This document shows, piece after piece, positions 9,297-20,985 of a stretch of DNA of 64,000 nucleotides. Position 1 is the first letter of the stretch, and each line of letters starts with the position of its first letter. Origin of the DNA: WHSW01 sp963742205 (GTDB lineage: Bacteria > Actinomycetota > Thermoleophilia > Solirubrobacterales > 70-9); contig CAVUKZ010000004.1 of the NCBI GenBank assembly GCA_963742205.1, forward strand, positions 248,001-312,000, read 5' to 3'. The notes under the pieces are model-generated. The model made no database searches. It was not told the origin of the DNA and worked only from the letters and a program-made list of their open reading frames with translations. A program made the position numbers and the translations under genes.

Positions 9297-9370
9297 TCGA
9301 AGTGGGGAACGCGGAGACCGTCCGCGATTCATCTCCCCGACGCGAGCTTAATGCGCGAACTGGCGAAAAC

Positions 9371-9565
9371 CTACGAAAACCGGCCAAAACCGCTACTGCC
9401 AGTGCCGGCCCAAGCGCCCGGCCAGTCCGACCACAGCCAGACCTTGCGGAACCGGCCCTTGTACTCCGGTGCGTTCCGCAGGTACCACGCGCATATGCAC
9501 TCGAACTCGTCCCCGCGCGTTTTGGGATCGGGGTCGAGACGGGTGAGGAGGCGGGTGAAGCTCAA
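9371..9565 (-). pseudogene. N-terminal stub of a restriction-type helicase/nuclease
   Basis: Only 64 residues remain: a start MSFTRLLTRLDPDPKTRGDE, then FECICAWYLRNAPEYKG and RFRKVWLWSDWPGAW. This is the characteristic N-terminus of large DEAD-helicase restriction proteins with an Mrr-like nuclease domain ('F..lcrWyL.naPeyr..f..VWlW.eWPg.WG.DaGiDlVA'). The stub stops at WPGAW, just before the catalytic 'GxDxGIDLVA' segment, and lacks the helicase. It is a remnant of a phage-defence gene, in keeping with the island-like surroundings. Confidence 0.6.
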
Positions 9566-9615
9566 GGTCGGGACGAGCCTAAGGCCGGGGCTGGGCAGAT
9601 GCGCCGAACAGTTAT

Positions 9616-9657
9616 GGCTCGACAGCGGCCCCTCCTGCCGAGGGGCCGTTTGTCATT
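9616..9657 (+). repeat. Hairpin element, copy B (inverted relative to copy A at 4763)
   Basis: GGCTCGACAGCGGCCCCTC, a 5-base loop, then GAGGGGCCGTTTGTCATT. The 9-bp stem CGGCCCCTC/GAGGGGCCG and the TTTGTC tail resemble an intrinsic terminator reading rightward. Copy A differs by one base in the left flank and in the loop. Confidence 0.7.
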
Positions 9658-9774
9658 CGGAGCGCTTCCTCAGCAGGTCGTACTCCAGCCGGCTCAACCA
9701 CGGCGAACAAAAGACCGGCGAAGTGCCAGAGGGCGTCGCGCACCCGCACGCGCAGCGCGTTCTCCTCCAGGGTC

Positions 9775-10202
9775 TTAATTTCGGCCCTGATGTTCGAGCT
9801 CCGTGAGCCTCTGGCGCAGGACCTCAAACACTTCCTTCTCAGCCGCCTTCGTTCGGTCTTCCAGACGCGCCGACACGCCTAACCAGTAGGCGCATGCGCT
9901 TGTCCGTGGACGCCAGCGGGTCGTCCGGCGGGCCTTCAAGTTTCCATCGCAAATCCAGGGACGCACTTGACACCGCGGTGGCAGGCGAGGCCTCGATGAC
10001 AACGGGTTGTCCCTTCCTTCGGAACAGCCGACGAACGCGGGAGACGAAGCCGCGCCAGCGAGCGACGCTCCAGCCCGCACACCCGGGCGACCTTGGGGCG
10101 GAGCCAGGGCTGCCAGAGGATGCCGAGCACTCCGATGATCTCGAAGGTCGCTCCAATGGCCTGGAGGCCACTTCCGATGTTGCTGCGATGGAGGCCAGAC
10201 AA
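9775..10202 (-). pseudogene. Small membrane protein with cytoplasmic coiled coil, frameshifted
   Basis: Leftward pieces in three frames combine well. First is a start MSGLHRSNIGSGLQAIGATF with a membrane helix (EIIGVLGILWQPWL). Next is a basic region (RWRGFVSRVRRLFRRKGQPV, VIEASPATAVSSASLDLRW). Last is a charged helix (ARLEDRTKAAEKEVFEVLRQ, RLTELEHQGRN). Frame changes fall near 10080 and 9890. It looks like a single-pass membrane protein with a C-terminal coiled coil; the family is not identified. Confidence 0.45.
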
Positions 10203-10241
10203 CCGAGGACGATGATCGCCCGCCGAGCAGACGGACCGCGC

Positions 10242-10262
10242 TCGTTGTCACTTCGTTGTCAC
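10242..10262. repeat. Short direct repeat beside the tRNA
   Basis: TCGTTGTCAC occurs twice, separated by one T. On the minus strand it reads GTGACAACGA twice, about 75 bases beyond the 3' end of the tRNA. Repeats of this kind next to a tRNA 3' end often belong to integrative-element attachment regions; this is inference. Confidence 0.5.
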
Positions 10263-10334
10263 CCTGCCCCCGGCAAGGCGGCGATTAGCGCCTCCGAAAC
10301 GCAGGAAACCACGCTTTTGCAGGGCTTCCCAAGG

Positions 10335-10408
10335 TGCCGGAGGAGGGACTCGAACCCCCGACACGCGGATTATGATTCCGCTGCTCTAACCAGCTGAGCT
10401 ACTCCGGC
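10335..10408 (-). tRNA. tRNA with CAU anticodon (probably elongator Met)
   Basis: On the minus strand the acceptor stem is GCCGGAG/CTCCGGC. A D-arm follows (GCTCAGCTGGTTAGAGC), then anticodon stem GCGGA/TCCGC with loop ATCATAA (anticodon CAT). The T-arm is GGGGG TTCGAGT CCCTC, with discriminator A. All stems pair, with one G-U in the T stem. CAU also occurs in initiator tRNA (excluded by the paired first base pair) and in tRNA-Ile2 after lysidine modification, which cannot be excluded by eye. Confidence 0.93.
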
Positions 10409-10470
10409 CGGGGCGCGAATCGTAGCGGTGGGTTGGTGGTTGACGGGAGCGGCTCCGTAGCCTTTGGCGC

Positions 10471-11005
10471 GTGGCTCGGGCCTGCGGCAGAGCGGCGGTG
10501 ACGATGGCGCTTGCGCTGGTCGTGGCGGGGTGCGGAGGCTCCCCGGACACCGACTCACCGGCCGAGACGGCGGCCCGCTCGGCGTTCGTCTCCGACCTGA
10601 ACAAGGCGTGCGCGGAATGGGCCCATGAGGTGACGAAGACGTCGCAGCATTTCGAGGCGGTCCAGGTTCAGGCATCGGCCGCCCAGCGGCTCGAGGTCAC
10701 GGCACAGCGCTACGACCAGCTCGCGGGTGGGCTCGACCGTCTCGCCGAACGCGCCCAGGGCTTCACCCCGCCGGACGCCGACGCGGACACGATCGACGCC
10801 TGGGTGGCGTCGACGCAGGACCGCGCGGCCGCCGAGCGTGACCTGGCCGCCGCCCTTCGAGCGCATCCGGCTCGACCCCGCGGCGGTCACCGCCGCGCAA
10901 GAGAGCCTGCGGACGGCCACCGACGACGCGAACTCGGCGATCGCGGCCTACGGCGCCCACGAGTGCGCTCCGCGGACCGAGCTCGATCCCACCGCGAGCG
11001 ACTGA
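10471..11005 (+). CDS. Secreted lipoprotein of unknown function (one frameshift)
   Basis: A GTG at 10471 starts MARACGRAAVTMALALVVAG followed by CGGS. The lipobox V-A-G-C predicts lipidation of Cys-22. The mature protein is helical (ACAEWAHEVTKTSQHFEAVQ, LEVTAQRYDQLAGGLDRLAE) and Ala-rich, like many actinobacterial lipoproteins with four-helix domains. Near 10857 the frame shifts: in the next frame it continues FERIRLDPAAVTAAQESLRT and ends GAHECAPRTELDPTASD at 11005. One extra C in GCCGCCGCCC explains it. No specific function is recognised. Confidence 0.6.
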
Positions 11006-11129
11006 CCACCGGTCATAAGGCGCGGTTAGACCCGCCCGCCGCGGGGGTAACGGACGACGTGGGGAGGACCGCACCGACGCGGCCCTCGGAAGCGCCTCGG
11101 GGGAGCGCGCGAGCACGAGGAGGAAGAAC

Positions 11130-13100
<1,971 letters not shown>

Positions 13101-13101
13101 A

Positions 13102-13452
13102 TCAAGAGGTCCAAGCCGGAGGCTGATCGCCGAGGACGCGCAGCAGCACCTCGTTGATCACCACCAACGCGGCGAAGACGCCCGCCAGCACCGGTGCGCC
13201 GGCGGCGACCAGCGCAACCGCGGCCAGGGCGAAGACGATCAGCTCGAGGACCAGGCCCGCAGAGCCCTCGAGTTGGTGCTCGGAGCGCGGCGCACGCCAG
13301 CGTCCCCAGACCGCCACGAAGATGGCCACGGCGGCGAGCGCGACCAGGATCCGCACGACGACCGAGGCGTCGAGCGAGAGGCCGAAGGCGGCGAACGCGG
13401 CGAGAGCGGCGAGCTCGAGCGCGAAGCGGAGCGCGAGGTTGGCGATCAGCAT
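13102..13452 (-). CDS. YrdB-family (DUF2568) membrane protein
   Basis: This 116-residue protein has four predicted membrane helices: MLIANLALRFALELAALAAF, VVVRILVALAAVAIFVAVWG, LVLELIVFALAAVALVAAG, VLAGVFAALVVINEVLLRV. The pattern 'LalRFalElaal', 'vWGrwraPRS' and 'aalVviNevLlrvl' is typical of DUF2568/YrdB. Function is unknown. It is convergent with the GH3 gene, with stop codons one base apart. Confidence 0.85.
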   Translation of the reverse strand: MLIANLALRFALELAALAAFAAFGLSLDASVVVRILVALAAVAIFVAVWGRWRAPRSEHQLEGSAGLVLELIVFALAAVALVAAGAPVLAGVFAALVVINEVLLRVLGDQPPAWTS

Positions 13453-13488
13453 GTCGCTCGACTTCTACTCCTCGCCACAATCCCGCCC

Positions 13489-13983
13489 GTGTCAGACAAC
13501 CCGCTCTTCGACGAGCTGCGCGCCGTGCACTCGATGATCCGGCGCGATCTCGCCCACGTGACCCTGCTCGCCGACGACGCGGCGGGCGGCGCCGCTCCCG
13601 AGGAGATCCGTGAGCGGGTCGGCGCGCTGAAGTCGTCGAGCATCCTCTGGCAGCTGCGCCTCGGCTGCCTGCGGCACTGCCGCTTCGTCGAGGCCCACCA
13701 CGGGCTCGAGGACCGAGCGATCTTTCCGGTGATCCGTCGCGTTGACCCCGGGCTCGAACCGGTGGTCGACAAGCTCGAGAGCGACCATCGCGCCGTGGCG
13801 GAGCTCGTCCACGAGCTCGAGGCGGCCGCCGCCGACCTCGAGGGCGCCGACGATCCCGACGCGGCGCGCGAGCGGGTCGTTGCCGCGCTCACCGGCCTCG
13901 GCGCCCTGCTGCTCGAGCACCTCGACTACGAGGAGCGCAGCCTCGAGGGCGTTCTCGGCCGGATGGAGAGCTGGTACGGGTGA
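13489..13983 (+). CDS. Hemerythrin-like HHE-domain protein
   Basis: The protein has 164 residues from GTG 13489. Candidate di-iron ligands lie in the usual order: His in ELRAVHSMIRRDL, H-x3-E-type in FVEAHHGLEDRAIFPVI, His in LESDHRAVAELVHELE, and HxxxE in LLEHLDYEERSLEGVL. HHE proteins bind a non-haem di-iron centre and are linked to oxygen, NO or iron-repair sensing. No membrane segment is present, so it is cytoplasmic. It stands alone between two leftward genes. Confidence 0.85.
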   Translation: MSDNPLFDELRAVHSMIRRDLAHVTLLADDAAGGAAPEEIRERVGALKSSSILWQLRLGCLRHCRFVEAHHGLEDRAIFPVIRRVDPGLEPVVDKLESDHRAVAELVHELEAAAADLEGADDPDAARERVVAALTGLGALLLEHLDYEERSLEGVLGRMESWYG

Positions 13984-16482
13984 CTAGCCGCAGCGCCGCC
14001 GCACAACCAACCGCAGCTGCTTGCCCTTGAGCGTCGCCCGCAGTCGCTTCTGCTTGCGGTCGTAGCCCCAGGCGTTCCCGCGCAGCGGCTCGCCGCCCAG
14101 GCTCACCGCGCACGGTTTGAACGGCGTCTTGAGCGTCTTCAGCGAGGCCTGCAGCTGGTACGTCCGCCGGCGCTCGCCCTTGATCTTCAGCACCCAGCCC
14201 CTGCCGGGCTCGCGCGACTTGAGCTGCTCGCCGTCGAGCATCTGGGCGCTGCTCTTGGCGCGCGGGAACGCGAGCAGCGACAGGCGCCCCGCGCGCTCGG
14301 CTAGCGACGTCGTCGAGTCGCTGGGGTAGTCGGTGAGGGTGTCGACGTCCGCCGGCAGGAGCGGTAGCACCGCGCCGGCGCGCGCGAGCAGCGGCAGTTG
14401 GTCGCAGGGGCGCCGGCAGGGTGACGTCGCCAGGACCGCGCAAGACCTTCGCCCGCTGCATGCGCAGCGCTCCGTCGCTCTCGCGGTACCGCAGCGTCCG
14501 CCACATGTCGACCCACCGACCCTGCGGCAGATACAGGGACCGCTCCGTTGCCGCGGGCTCGACGACGGGCGCCGCGAGCAGGTCCGGGCCGAACATGAAC
14601 TCGTCGTCGCGGCCGGCGGCCGTTGCGTCGTCGGGATAGACGAGGGAGAGCTGGCGCATCAGCGGCAGGCCGGTGCGCTGGTACTCGCCGTCGGCGGCGA
14701 CGAGGTACGGGTAGAGCTGGGTGTGCAGCTTGGCGTACCGCCGCCAGTTGTCGATCTGGTCGGCGTCCCAGACCTGCGGCCGTGACTTGTCCGGAACGGC
14801 GATCCCGTCGGCCTCGGTCCGCATCACGCCGGAGACGGCCCCGAACTGGACCCAGCGGGTGAGCAGCTCCGGCGTGAGCTGGTTCTGAAACAGGGCGAAG
14901 AAGCCGCCGATGTCCGAGCCCCAGGTGCTGATCCCCGAAAGACCCATGGTCAGCGCCTGGCGCACCGCGGATCGGAGGCCGTCGAAGTCCCAGGCCGTGG
15001 TCGGGTCGCCGCCCCAGACGACGGTGGCGCACGGGGCGGCTCCCAAGTATCCGGAGCGCTGGAAGCGGACGATCGGCCGGCCGGCGGCCGCGGCCGCGTT
15101 CGCTGCCGCGCAGTGATAATCGGTCGCGTAGCGGTTGTGCTCGACCGTCCCGGGGATGCCGCCGGACGTCTGGGAGTCGAGCGGCGTGTACTCGCCGAAG
15201 TCCTCCATCCAGCCGTCGTGCCCGTCGCCGATCGCCTCGTCGATCACCGACGCGAACGCATCACGGCCGCCGGGTGAGGTGAAGTCGAACTCGGCGACCT
15301 GGAACGAGGTGTTGGTCGAGTACGTGAACAGGTAGGGGTCGCCCAGGCGTGTTCTCGATCAGCCCGCCGCTGGCCGCGGCCTGGTCGAACACCGGCTGGT
15401 AGTCGGTGCAGACCATCGGGTTGATGTACGTGGTGATCGCGAGGCCGCGCTGATGCACCGCGGCCGTCCGCGCCTGTTCTTGCGCGCGCCGCCCGCGCTG
15501 GTCGCCGCACGGCAGATAGTGCAGGTAGGTCTGCGCGACCGACATCGGGGCGTCCGCCTGCTGGAGCTGGTCGAGCATCGCGAGCTGCTCGGCGGTGCTG
15601 CCGTTCGGCTGGATCCAGGGCCCGAACACCCAGGGCGCGGGCGGCGGCGGTTGGCGTCCCTCGACGGCCGTGAATCGACTCAGGACGTCCGCTGGCTTCG
15701 GGCCGGCGAAGAACTTCATGCTGATCGAGTTCACGCTCGGGCGCCGTCGCCGGCGGCATCTCATCGGGCGGGGCCTTCGTGACCTCCACGCTCCAGGACC
15801 CGCCCTGGTCGAGGCGGAAGTAGGTGGTCGCGGGGGTGTCGACGAGCACGCCGTACCCGGCCGTGGAGAGCAGCCACGGCAGCGGGTAGTAGGTCGCGTC
15901 CTCGCGCGGCGAAAGCCCCAGGGCGGCACGATCCCCTCGATCAGCGGCCACTCGCTGCGCTGATAGGGGCCGTCGGCGACGTAGTTCTCGACCACGTTGC
16001 CGCGCTGGTCGACCGCCTGCGAGCGCTCGCCGAAGCCGAGGTACCGCTCGTTCGGCTGGGCGCCGAACCCGATCCCGACCGCGTCGATCGGAGGCCCGGC
16101 GCCCCGCACCGTGGCGTCGAACCGGATCACGCCCTCGGACGTCGGGGTGAGCTCGACCTCGATCGTGCGTCCGGCGGGGTCGTCGGTTTCGAGCTCGGCT
16201 CGGTAGCCGCCGTTGAGCAGGTCGTCGTGGCGAACGCGAGTGGCGTGCCACCACCTCCCGTCGCTCTCGAAGCCGACCGTCCCAGCCGGATCGGCGGCCG
16301 TCGACGGGATCCTCCTGGAGCACGAGGCCGCCGTCGCCGTCGACCAGCTTCAGGCCCCACGGCGAAAGGGACACATCCGCCCGCAGCGCGCCGGCGTCGG
16401 CCACCACGACGGCCTGCGCCCCGGACGTAGTCGCGGCGAGCCCCGCCAGCACGACGAGCGCCGTGATCGCGACAAACCGCAC
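13984..16482 (-). pseudogene. Secreted glycoside hydrolase family 31 alpha-glucosidase, frame broken about five times
   Basis: Reading leftward from ATG 16482 there is a signal peptide (MRFVAITALVVLAGLAATTS) and the GH31 N-terminal beta-sandwich (GFGAQPNERYLGFGERSQAV). The barrel follows: WVFGPWIQPNGS, AITTYINPMVC, nucleophile Asp in GWMEDFGEYTPLD, acid/base Asp in STWGSDIGGFFALF, then FMFGPDLLAAPV and the C-terminal sandwich ending LRLVVRRRCG. Frame changes occur near 16300, 15920, 15735, 15350 and 14415. All catalytic residues are kept and the order is perfect, so assembly indels are likely. The family hydrolyses alpha-glucosides or alpha-xylosides. Confidence 0.8.
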
Positions 16483-16552
16483 GTCCCGAAACTACTCCGC
16501 AACGCGCGAAAACGGCGTCGTTCGTCCCTCAAGCTGCCGCGGCGAGGCGTCG

Positions 16553-18256
16553 ATGGGATTGCAGGCACAAATGACCGATACGCGCGAGTCACACGCGGAC
16601 ACGCGAGAGCGCGAGGGGGTCGTGAACGGCGAGATGAACATGCTCGTCACGTTCCTGCTTGCCCTGTTCGTCATCGGGCCAACGATCGGCGTCATCAGCC
16701 TCACGCTTCCGCACGCCGAGGACGCCAACGACCTGGGGCTGATCGGGGTCGTTGTCGCCTCGTACGTGGTCGGGGCCCTGATCGCAATCTGGCGGAGGCG
16801 GTTCCCGCGGTGGGGGTTCGAGGTCGTCGCGGCGGTCGGCTCCGTGCTGATCAGCGCGTCGATCTATTTCTCCGGCGCGAACACGACCACGGGCGCGTTC
16901 TTCTACCTCTGGGTCGTCCTCGGCTCGGCCTACTTCTTCAGCCGTCCCGGGGTGATCGTGCAGCTCGTCGTGGTCGCCGTCGGCTACGGGGCCGCGCTCG
17001 CGCTGAAGCCCGAGGTCCCCGGGATGATCCAGGCCTGGGTGGTCGCCGTGGGCACGCTCAGCGTCGCCGCGGCGCTGTTCGTGATCACGCGGGAGAACGT
17101 CCGTCGCCTGGTCGCCCGGCTCGCCGAGGCCGCCGACACCGACCCGCTGACCGAGCTGCTCAATCGCCGCGGTTTCGGCCGCCACCTCGAGCTCGAGCTC
17201 GAGCGCGCGGAGCGCTTCGAGACCGCCGTGAGCCTGATCATCGGCGACCTCGATCACTTCAAGACCATCAACGATCGCTTTGGACACCAGACGGGCGACG
17301 ACGTCCTGGTCGAGGTCGGCAACGTCCTGCGCAGCAACGCCCGCCGGATCGACTCCGTCGCCCGGATCGGCGGCGAGGAGTTCGCGCTCGTGATCCCCAA
17401 CGCCGACTCGCGCGGCGCCTTCGTCACGGCCGAGCGGCTGCGCCACCGCGTCCGCGACGCGGTCGAGGCTCGCCACCCGGGGCTGACGATGAGCTTCGGG
17501 ATCGCCTCGTACCCGAAGGACGGCGAGTCGGCGGAGCGGTTGCTGCGCTGCGCCGACAAGTCGCTCTACGCCGCCAAGACCCTCGGCCGCGACCGCACCG
17601 TGATCTACAGCCGCGAGGTCGTCGGCGCGCTCGCCTCCGGCCCCGCGGGCGACGCCGTCGGGCCCTCGAACCTGACCACGCTGCTGACGCTGGCGGAGGC
17701 GCTCGACCTGCGCGACCCGCGCACCGCCCGCCACTCCGAGACCGTCGGCCGCTACGCCGAGGGCATGGCGCGCGAGCTCGGCTTCTCGGATGACCGGACG
17801 GAGCGCATTCGGCTCGCCGGCGTGCTGCACGACATCGGCAAGATCGGGGTGGCCGACTCGATCCTGTTCAAGGACGGGCCGCTCAACGACGACGAGTGGA
17901 CCGAGATCCGCAACCACCCGGAGATCGGCGCTCGTCTGCTCAGCGGTCCCGGCCTCGCCGACCTGCGTGCCGCGGTCCTGGCCCACCACGAACGGCTCGA
18001 CGGTGACGGCTACCCCTTCGGGCTGAGGGGCGAGGAGATCCCGCTCGAGGCCCGGATCATCGCCGTCGCCGACGCCTTCGAGGCGATGCTCGCCGACCGC
18101 CCGTACCGTCACGGGCGTCCCGCCGCGGAGGCCCTGGAGGAGCTCGACCGCTGCAGCGGCACGCAGTTCGACCCGCGCGTGGTCGACGCGCTCAAGGCTT
18201 ACCTGAGCCGGTCCCACGGCGCCGCGGCGACCCGAGCCTCCACCCGCGACGGCTGA
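16553..18256 (+). CDS. Membrane GGDEF / HD-GYP cyclic-di-GMP enzyme
   Basis: The protein has about 567 residues from ATG 16553 (GGCGAGG upstream; ATG 16571 also possible). About five membrane helices come first. The GGDEF domain follows, with DTDPLTELLNRRGF, the active GGEEF motif (residues 273-277) and GDLDHFKTINDRFGH. The HD-GYP domain has HDIGKIG (His-426, Asp-427) and HHERLDGDGYP (from His-478). GGDEF makes c-di-GMP from two GTP; HD-GYP breaks it down. Both sites look intact, so the net activity cannot be predicted. A c-di-GMP riboswitch at 50.2 kb, before the pilin gene, gives a plausible target. Confidence 0.93.
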   Translation: MGLQAQMTDTRESHADTREREGVVNGEMNMLVTFLLALFVIGPTIGVISLTLPHAEDANDLGLIGVVVASYVVGALIAIWRRRFPRWGFEVVAAVGSVLISASIYFSGANTTTGAFFYLWVVLGSAYFFSRPGVIVQLVVVAVGYGAALALKPEVPGMIQAWVVAVGTLSVAAALFVITRENVRRLVARLAEAADTDPLTELLNRRGFGRHLELELERAERFETAVSLIIGDLDHFKTINDRFGHQTGDDVLVEVGNVLRSNARRIDSVARIGGEEFALVIPNADSRGAFVTAERLRHRVRDAVEARHPGLTMSFGIASYPKDGESAERLLRCADKSLYAAKTLGRDRTVIYSREVVGALASGPAGDAVGPSNLTTLLTLAEALDLRDPRTARHSETVGRYAEGMARELGFSDDRTERIRLAGVLHDIGKIGVADSILFKDGPLNDDEWTEIRNHPEIGARLLSGPGLADLRAAVLAHHERLDGDGYPFGLRGEEIPLEARIIAVADAFEAMLADRPYRHGRPAAEALEELDRCSGTQFDPRVVDALKAYLSRSHGAAATRASTRDG

Positions 18257-18908
18257 GCACCGGGTCAGACGGCGCTCCGAAGCGGCGCTCGCCGGCCCGG
18301 ATCGGCTGCTCGAGCCGGTTCTCCGGCGGCGCCAGCGGGCAGGCCCAGCGGGAGTCATAGGCGCAGGAGGGGTTGTAGGCGTAGTTGAAGTCGAGGGTGA
18401 CCGTGGGGGTCTCGCTGCCGGGAGGCGGCGCCTCGAGCCCGCCGCCGAAGGTGCCCTTGATCGCGTCGGTCAGATAACGCCCCGCGCCATAGGTCTCCTC
18501 GGGAGCGGTCGCGTCGCGGAACGGGAGGAAGAGATTGCCGCCGTAGCCCTCGGTCCAGAACAGCGTCAGCTCGCCCCAGGGGGTCTCCAGCCGACCGATC
18601 CGCGAGTAACGGACCACGCCGTCCTCGCCGCCGGAGTCGATCGCGAGCTCGCCTCCGTCGCGTGGCTCCAGCAGCTCGCAGCGCAGCCGCGCGTCGGGAT
18701 CGTGGGGAAAGTAGGGGAGACCGTCGAACCCCTCGCGTTGCTCGGCCGTGAGCGCCGACGAGGGATGCTCGGCGAACAGCCGATCGCGGCGGCGGCGAAA
18801 CTCCGCAACCGCCTCCGCGCCCTCGCCCGCGCACTCGAGGTAGAGCTCGGCGACCCGCGCGCGGTAGTCGGCGAGCTCGAGGGCCTCCCGGGGACTGCGG
18901 CCGCTCAC
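18192..18908 (-). CDS. DUF1684 family protein
   Basis: The frame has 238 residues. Landmarks are FAEHPSSALTAEQREGFDGL, PYFPHDPDARL, ETPWGELTLFWTEGYGGN, LFLPFRDATAPEETYGAGRY, and the family signature LDFNYAYNPSCAYDSRWACP with LAPPENRL. DUF1684 proteins are cytoplasmic and of unknown biochemical role. The family usually ends soon after 'PPENRLxxPIRAGER'. The extra 30 residues read here overlap the convergent GGDEF gene by 65 bases, so an indel near 18270 may hide the true stop. Confidence 0.85.
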   Translation of the reverse strand: MSGRSPREALELADYRARVAELYLECAGEGAEAVAEFRRRRDRLFAEHPSSALTAEQREGFDGLPYFPHDPDARLRCELLEPRDGGELAIDSGGEDGVVRYSRIGRLETPWGELTLFWTEGYGGNLFLPFRDATAPEETYGAGRYLTDAIKGTFGGGLEAPPPGSETPTVTLDFNYAYNPSCAYDSRWACPLAPPENRLEQPIRAGERRFGAPSDPVLSRRGWRLGSPRRRGTGSGKP

Positions 18909-18950
18909 CGCGCCACCCTACCGTCGCGCATGGGCTAGCTTCCTTCGCGG

Positions 18951-20985
18951 ATGAGGCGGACTCTGACCTTGGCGGGATTGGGGGCTGTGATGGCGGCGTT
19001 CGCGCTGCCGGCGGCCGCGAGCGCCGCCTGCACGATCCCGAGCGGCCCGCCGCGTGACCCGATCGACAACAGCTTCGACGGGCCGGTCCAGGACTTCAAC
19101 GGCAACTTCGACGCCGCCAAGCAGGGCTCGTACGTGCAGATCCCGTTCAACGTGCCGCCGGGGACGACCGCGATCCGAGTGCGCTACTGCTACGACCAGC
19201 CGCCCACCAGCGGTCCGAGCAACACCCTCGACATCGGCGTCTACGAGCCGGTGTCCGACACCGTCTACGGGCCGGCCGAGCAGCGGGGTTGGAGCGGGAG
19301 CGCGGTCAAGGACCTGGCGATCTCCGAGAACGGGTACTCGCCGCCGGGCGTCTACGGCACCACCGACGACACCCGCAAGGCCTTCGTGCACGGGTACACG
19401 ACCCGGGCCTACCAGGCCGGCCCGATGCCGGCCGGCACCTGGGCGGCCGAGCTCGGGCTGGCCTCGATCGTCGGGCCGCCGAACGACCCGGACGGCGTCG
19501 ACTGGCGCGTCCGCGTCGAGACGAGCACTGCCGGCAGCTGGTCCGACCATCCGTACTCGAGCGTCCCGTACAACGACACCTCGGCGGCGCCCGGCCCCGG
19601 TTGGTACTCCGGCGACGTCCACGTGCACGGCGAGGAGGAGCCCGGCAACTCGCTGATGTCGACGTCGTTCAACTTCGCGTTCGCCCCGCTGTCGGCGGGG
19701 GGCGCCGGCCTCGACTTCGTCGGCCTCGTCGACCACAACAACAACGTCAACAGGGGTGAGATCGGCCGCTACCAGGGCAACTATCCCGGCAAGCTGATCA
19801 TCCCCGGCACCGAGGTCACCACCTATAAGGGCCACTACAACAACCTCGGCTCGAGCACGTTCGCCGATTTCCGCGGCGGCCCGATCTACCAGCGCAAGTC
19901 CAACGGTGACCTCGAAAAGGTCACGGACGGGATCGCGCCGGCGTCTCAGTTCGGCCCGATCCAAGCGTCCGGCGGCTGGACGCAGATCAACCACCCGACC
20001 GTGATCGGCGGGTCCGTGTGCCGCGGCTGCCCGTGGGACTACACGGATGCCCAGACCGACTACTCGAAGGTCGACGCGATCGAGGTCCAAAACGGCGCGG
20101 CCGACTTCGGCCAGCCCCCGAACGTGATCCCGAGCCCGTTCACGGCGAGCGCGATCGCCTTCTACCAGCGCGCGCTGGCGACGGGTGCCCACGTCGCCGC
20201 GGTCGGCTCGAGCGACGCCCACAAGACCAACGAGCCCGGTGCGGTGATCGGCCGGGCGACGACGGTCGTCGGCGCCTCCGACCTCTCGCGCGACGCGATC
20301 GTCCAGGGCATCCGCGCCGATCGCACCTACGTGAAGCTCTATGGCAACGACGGCCCCGACATCCGGGTCACGGCACGGTCGCCCGGCGACACGTTCAAGA
20401 CCCTCGGCGACACCCTCGTCGGCCCGGATGCGCACTTCGACGTCCACGTGCTCCACGCCGGCGCGAGCGCGGCGCGCCCGGGCAGCTACACCGCGCGGCT
20501 GCTGCGCGACGGGAGCCGAGGTCGCCTCGACGCCGGTCACGAACGACGACTTCGCGACCACCTTCGACGCCACCCAGGCCGGGCGTTACTCGATCGAGGT
20601 GACCCGAGCCGCGACGGGAGGGGAGCGGATCGAGGTCTTCTCGAGCCCGGTCTGGTTCGAGACCGGTCCCGCGTTCGAGCTCGGCAAGCTCAAGCGCAAC
20701 AAGAAGAACGGGACGGCCAAGCTCGAGGTCAACGGCCTGCGCGGTCCCGGCGAGCTGCGGCTCACCGGTAAGGGCCTGAAGTCCAAGACGCTCGCCGGTG
20801 GGCCGGGCTCGGCGACGCTGAAGCTCAAGCCGAAGGGCAAGACCAAGAAGAAGCTGCGCAAGAAGGGCAAGGCGAAGGTCAAGGTCGCGGTCGGCTTCGC
20901 GCCGCAGGGCGGCGAGCCGGCGCAGCTCAGCAAGAAGCTGAAGCTGAAGCGCAAGCACAAGCACCACAAGCACGGACACCGATGA
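18951..20985 (+). CDS. Secreted PHP-type metal-dependent phosphoesterase (one frameshift)
   Basis: From ATG 18951 there is a signal peptide (MRRTLTLAGLGAVMAAFALP, cut near ASA). A beta-sandwich precedes a PHP-like domain with metal-ligand motifs YSGDVHVHGEEE, FVGLVDHNNN, IPGTEVTTYKGHYN, INHPTV and GSSDAHK. After a frame change near 20512 it continues DDFATTFDATQAGRYSIEV and ends in a Lys-rich beta-sandwich tail (KLKLKRKHKHHKHGHR) at 20985. Full length is about 677 residues. Secreted PHP proteins hydrolyse phosphoesters; the substrate is unknown. The next gene starts inside its stop codon, so the two are probably co-transcribed. Confidence 0.75.
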
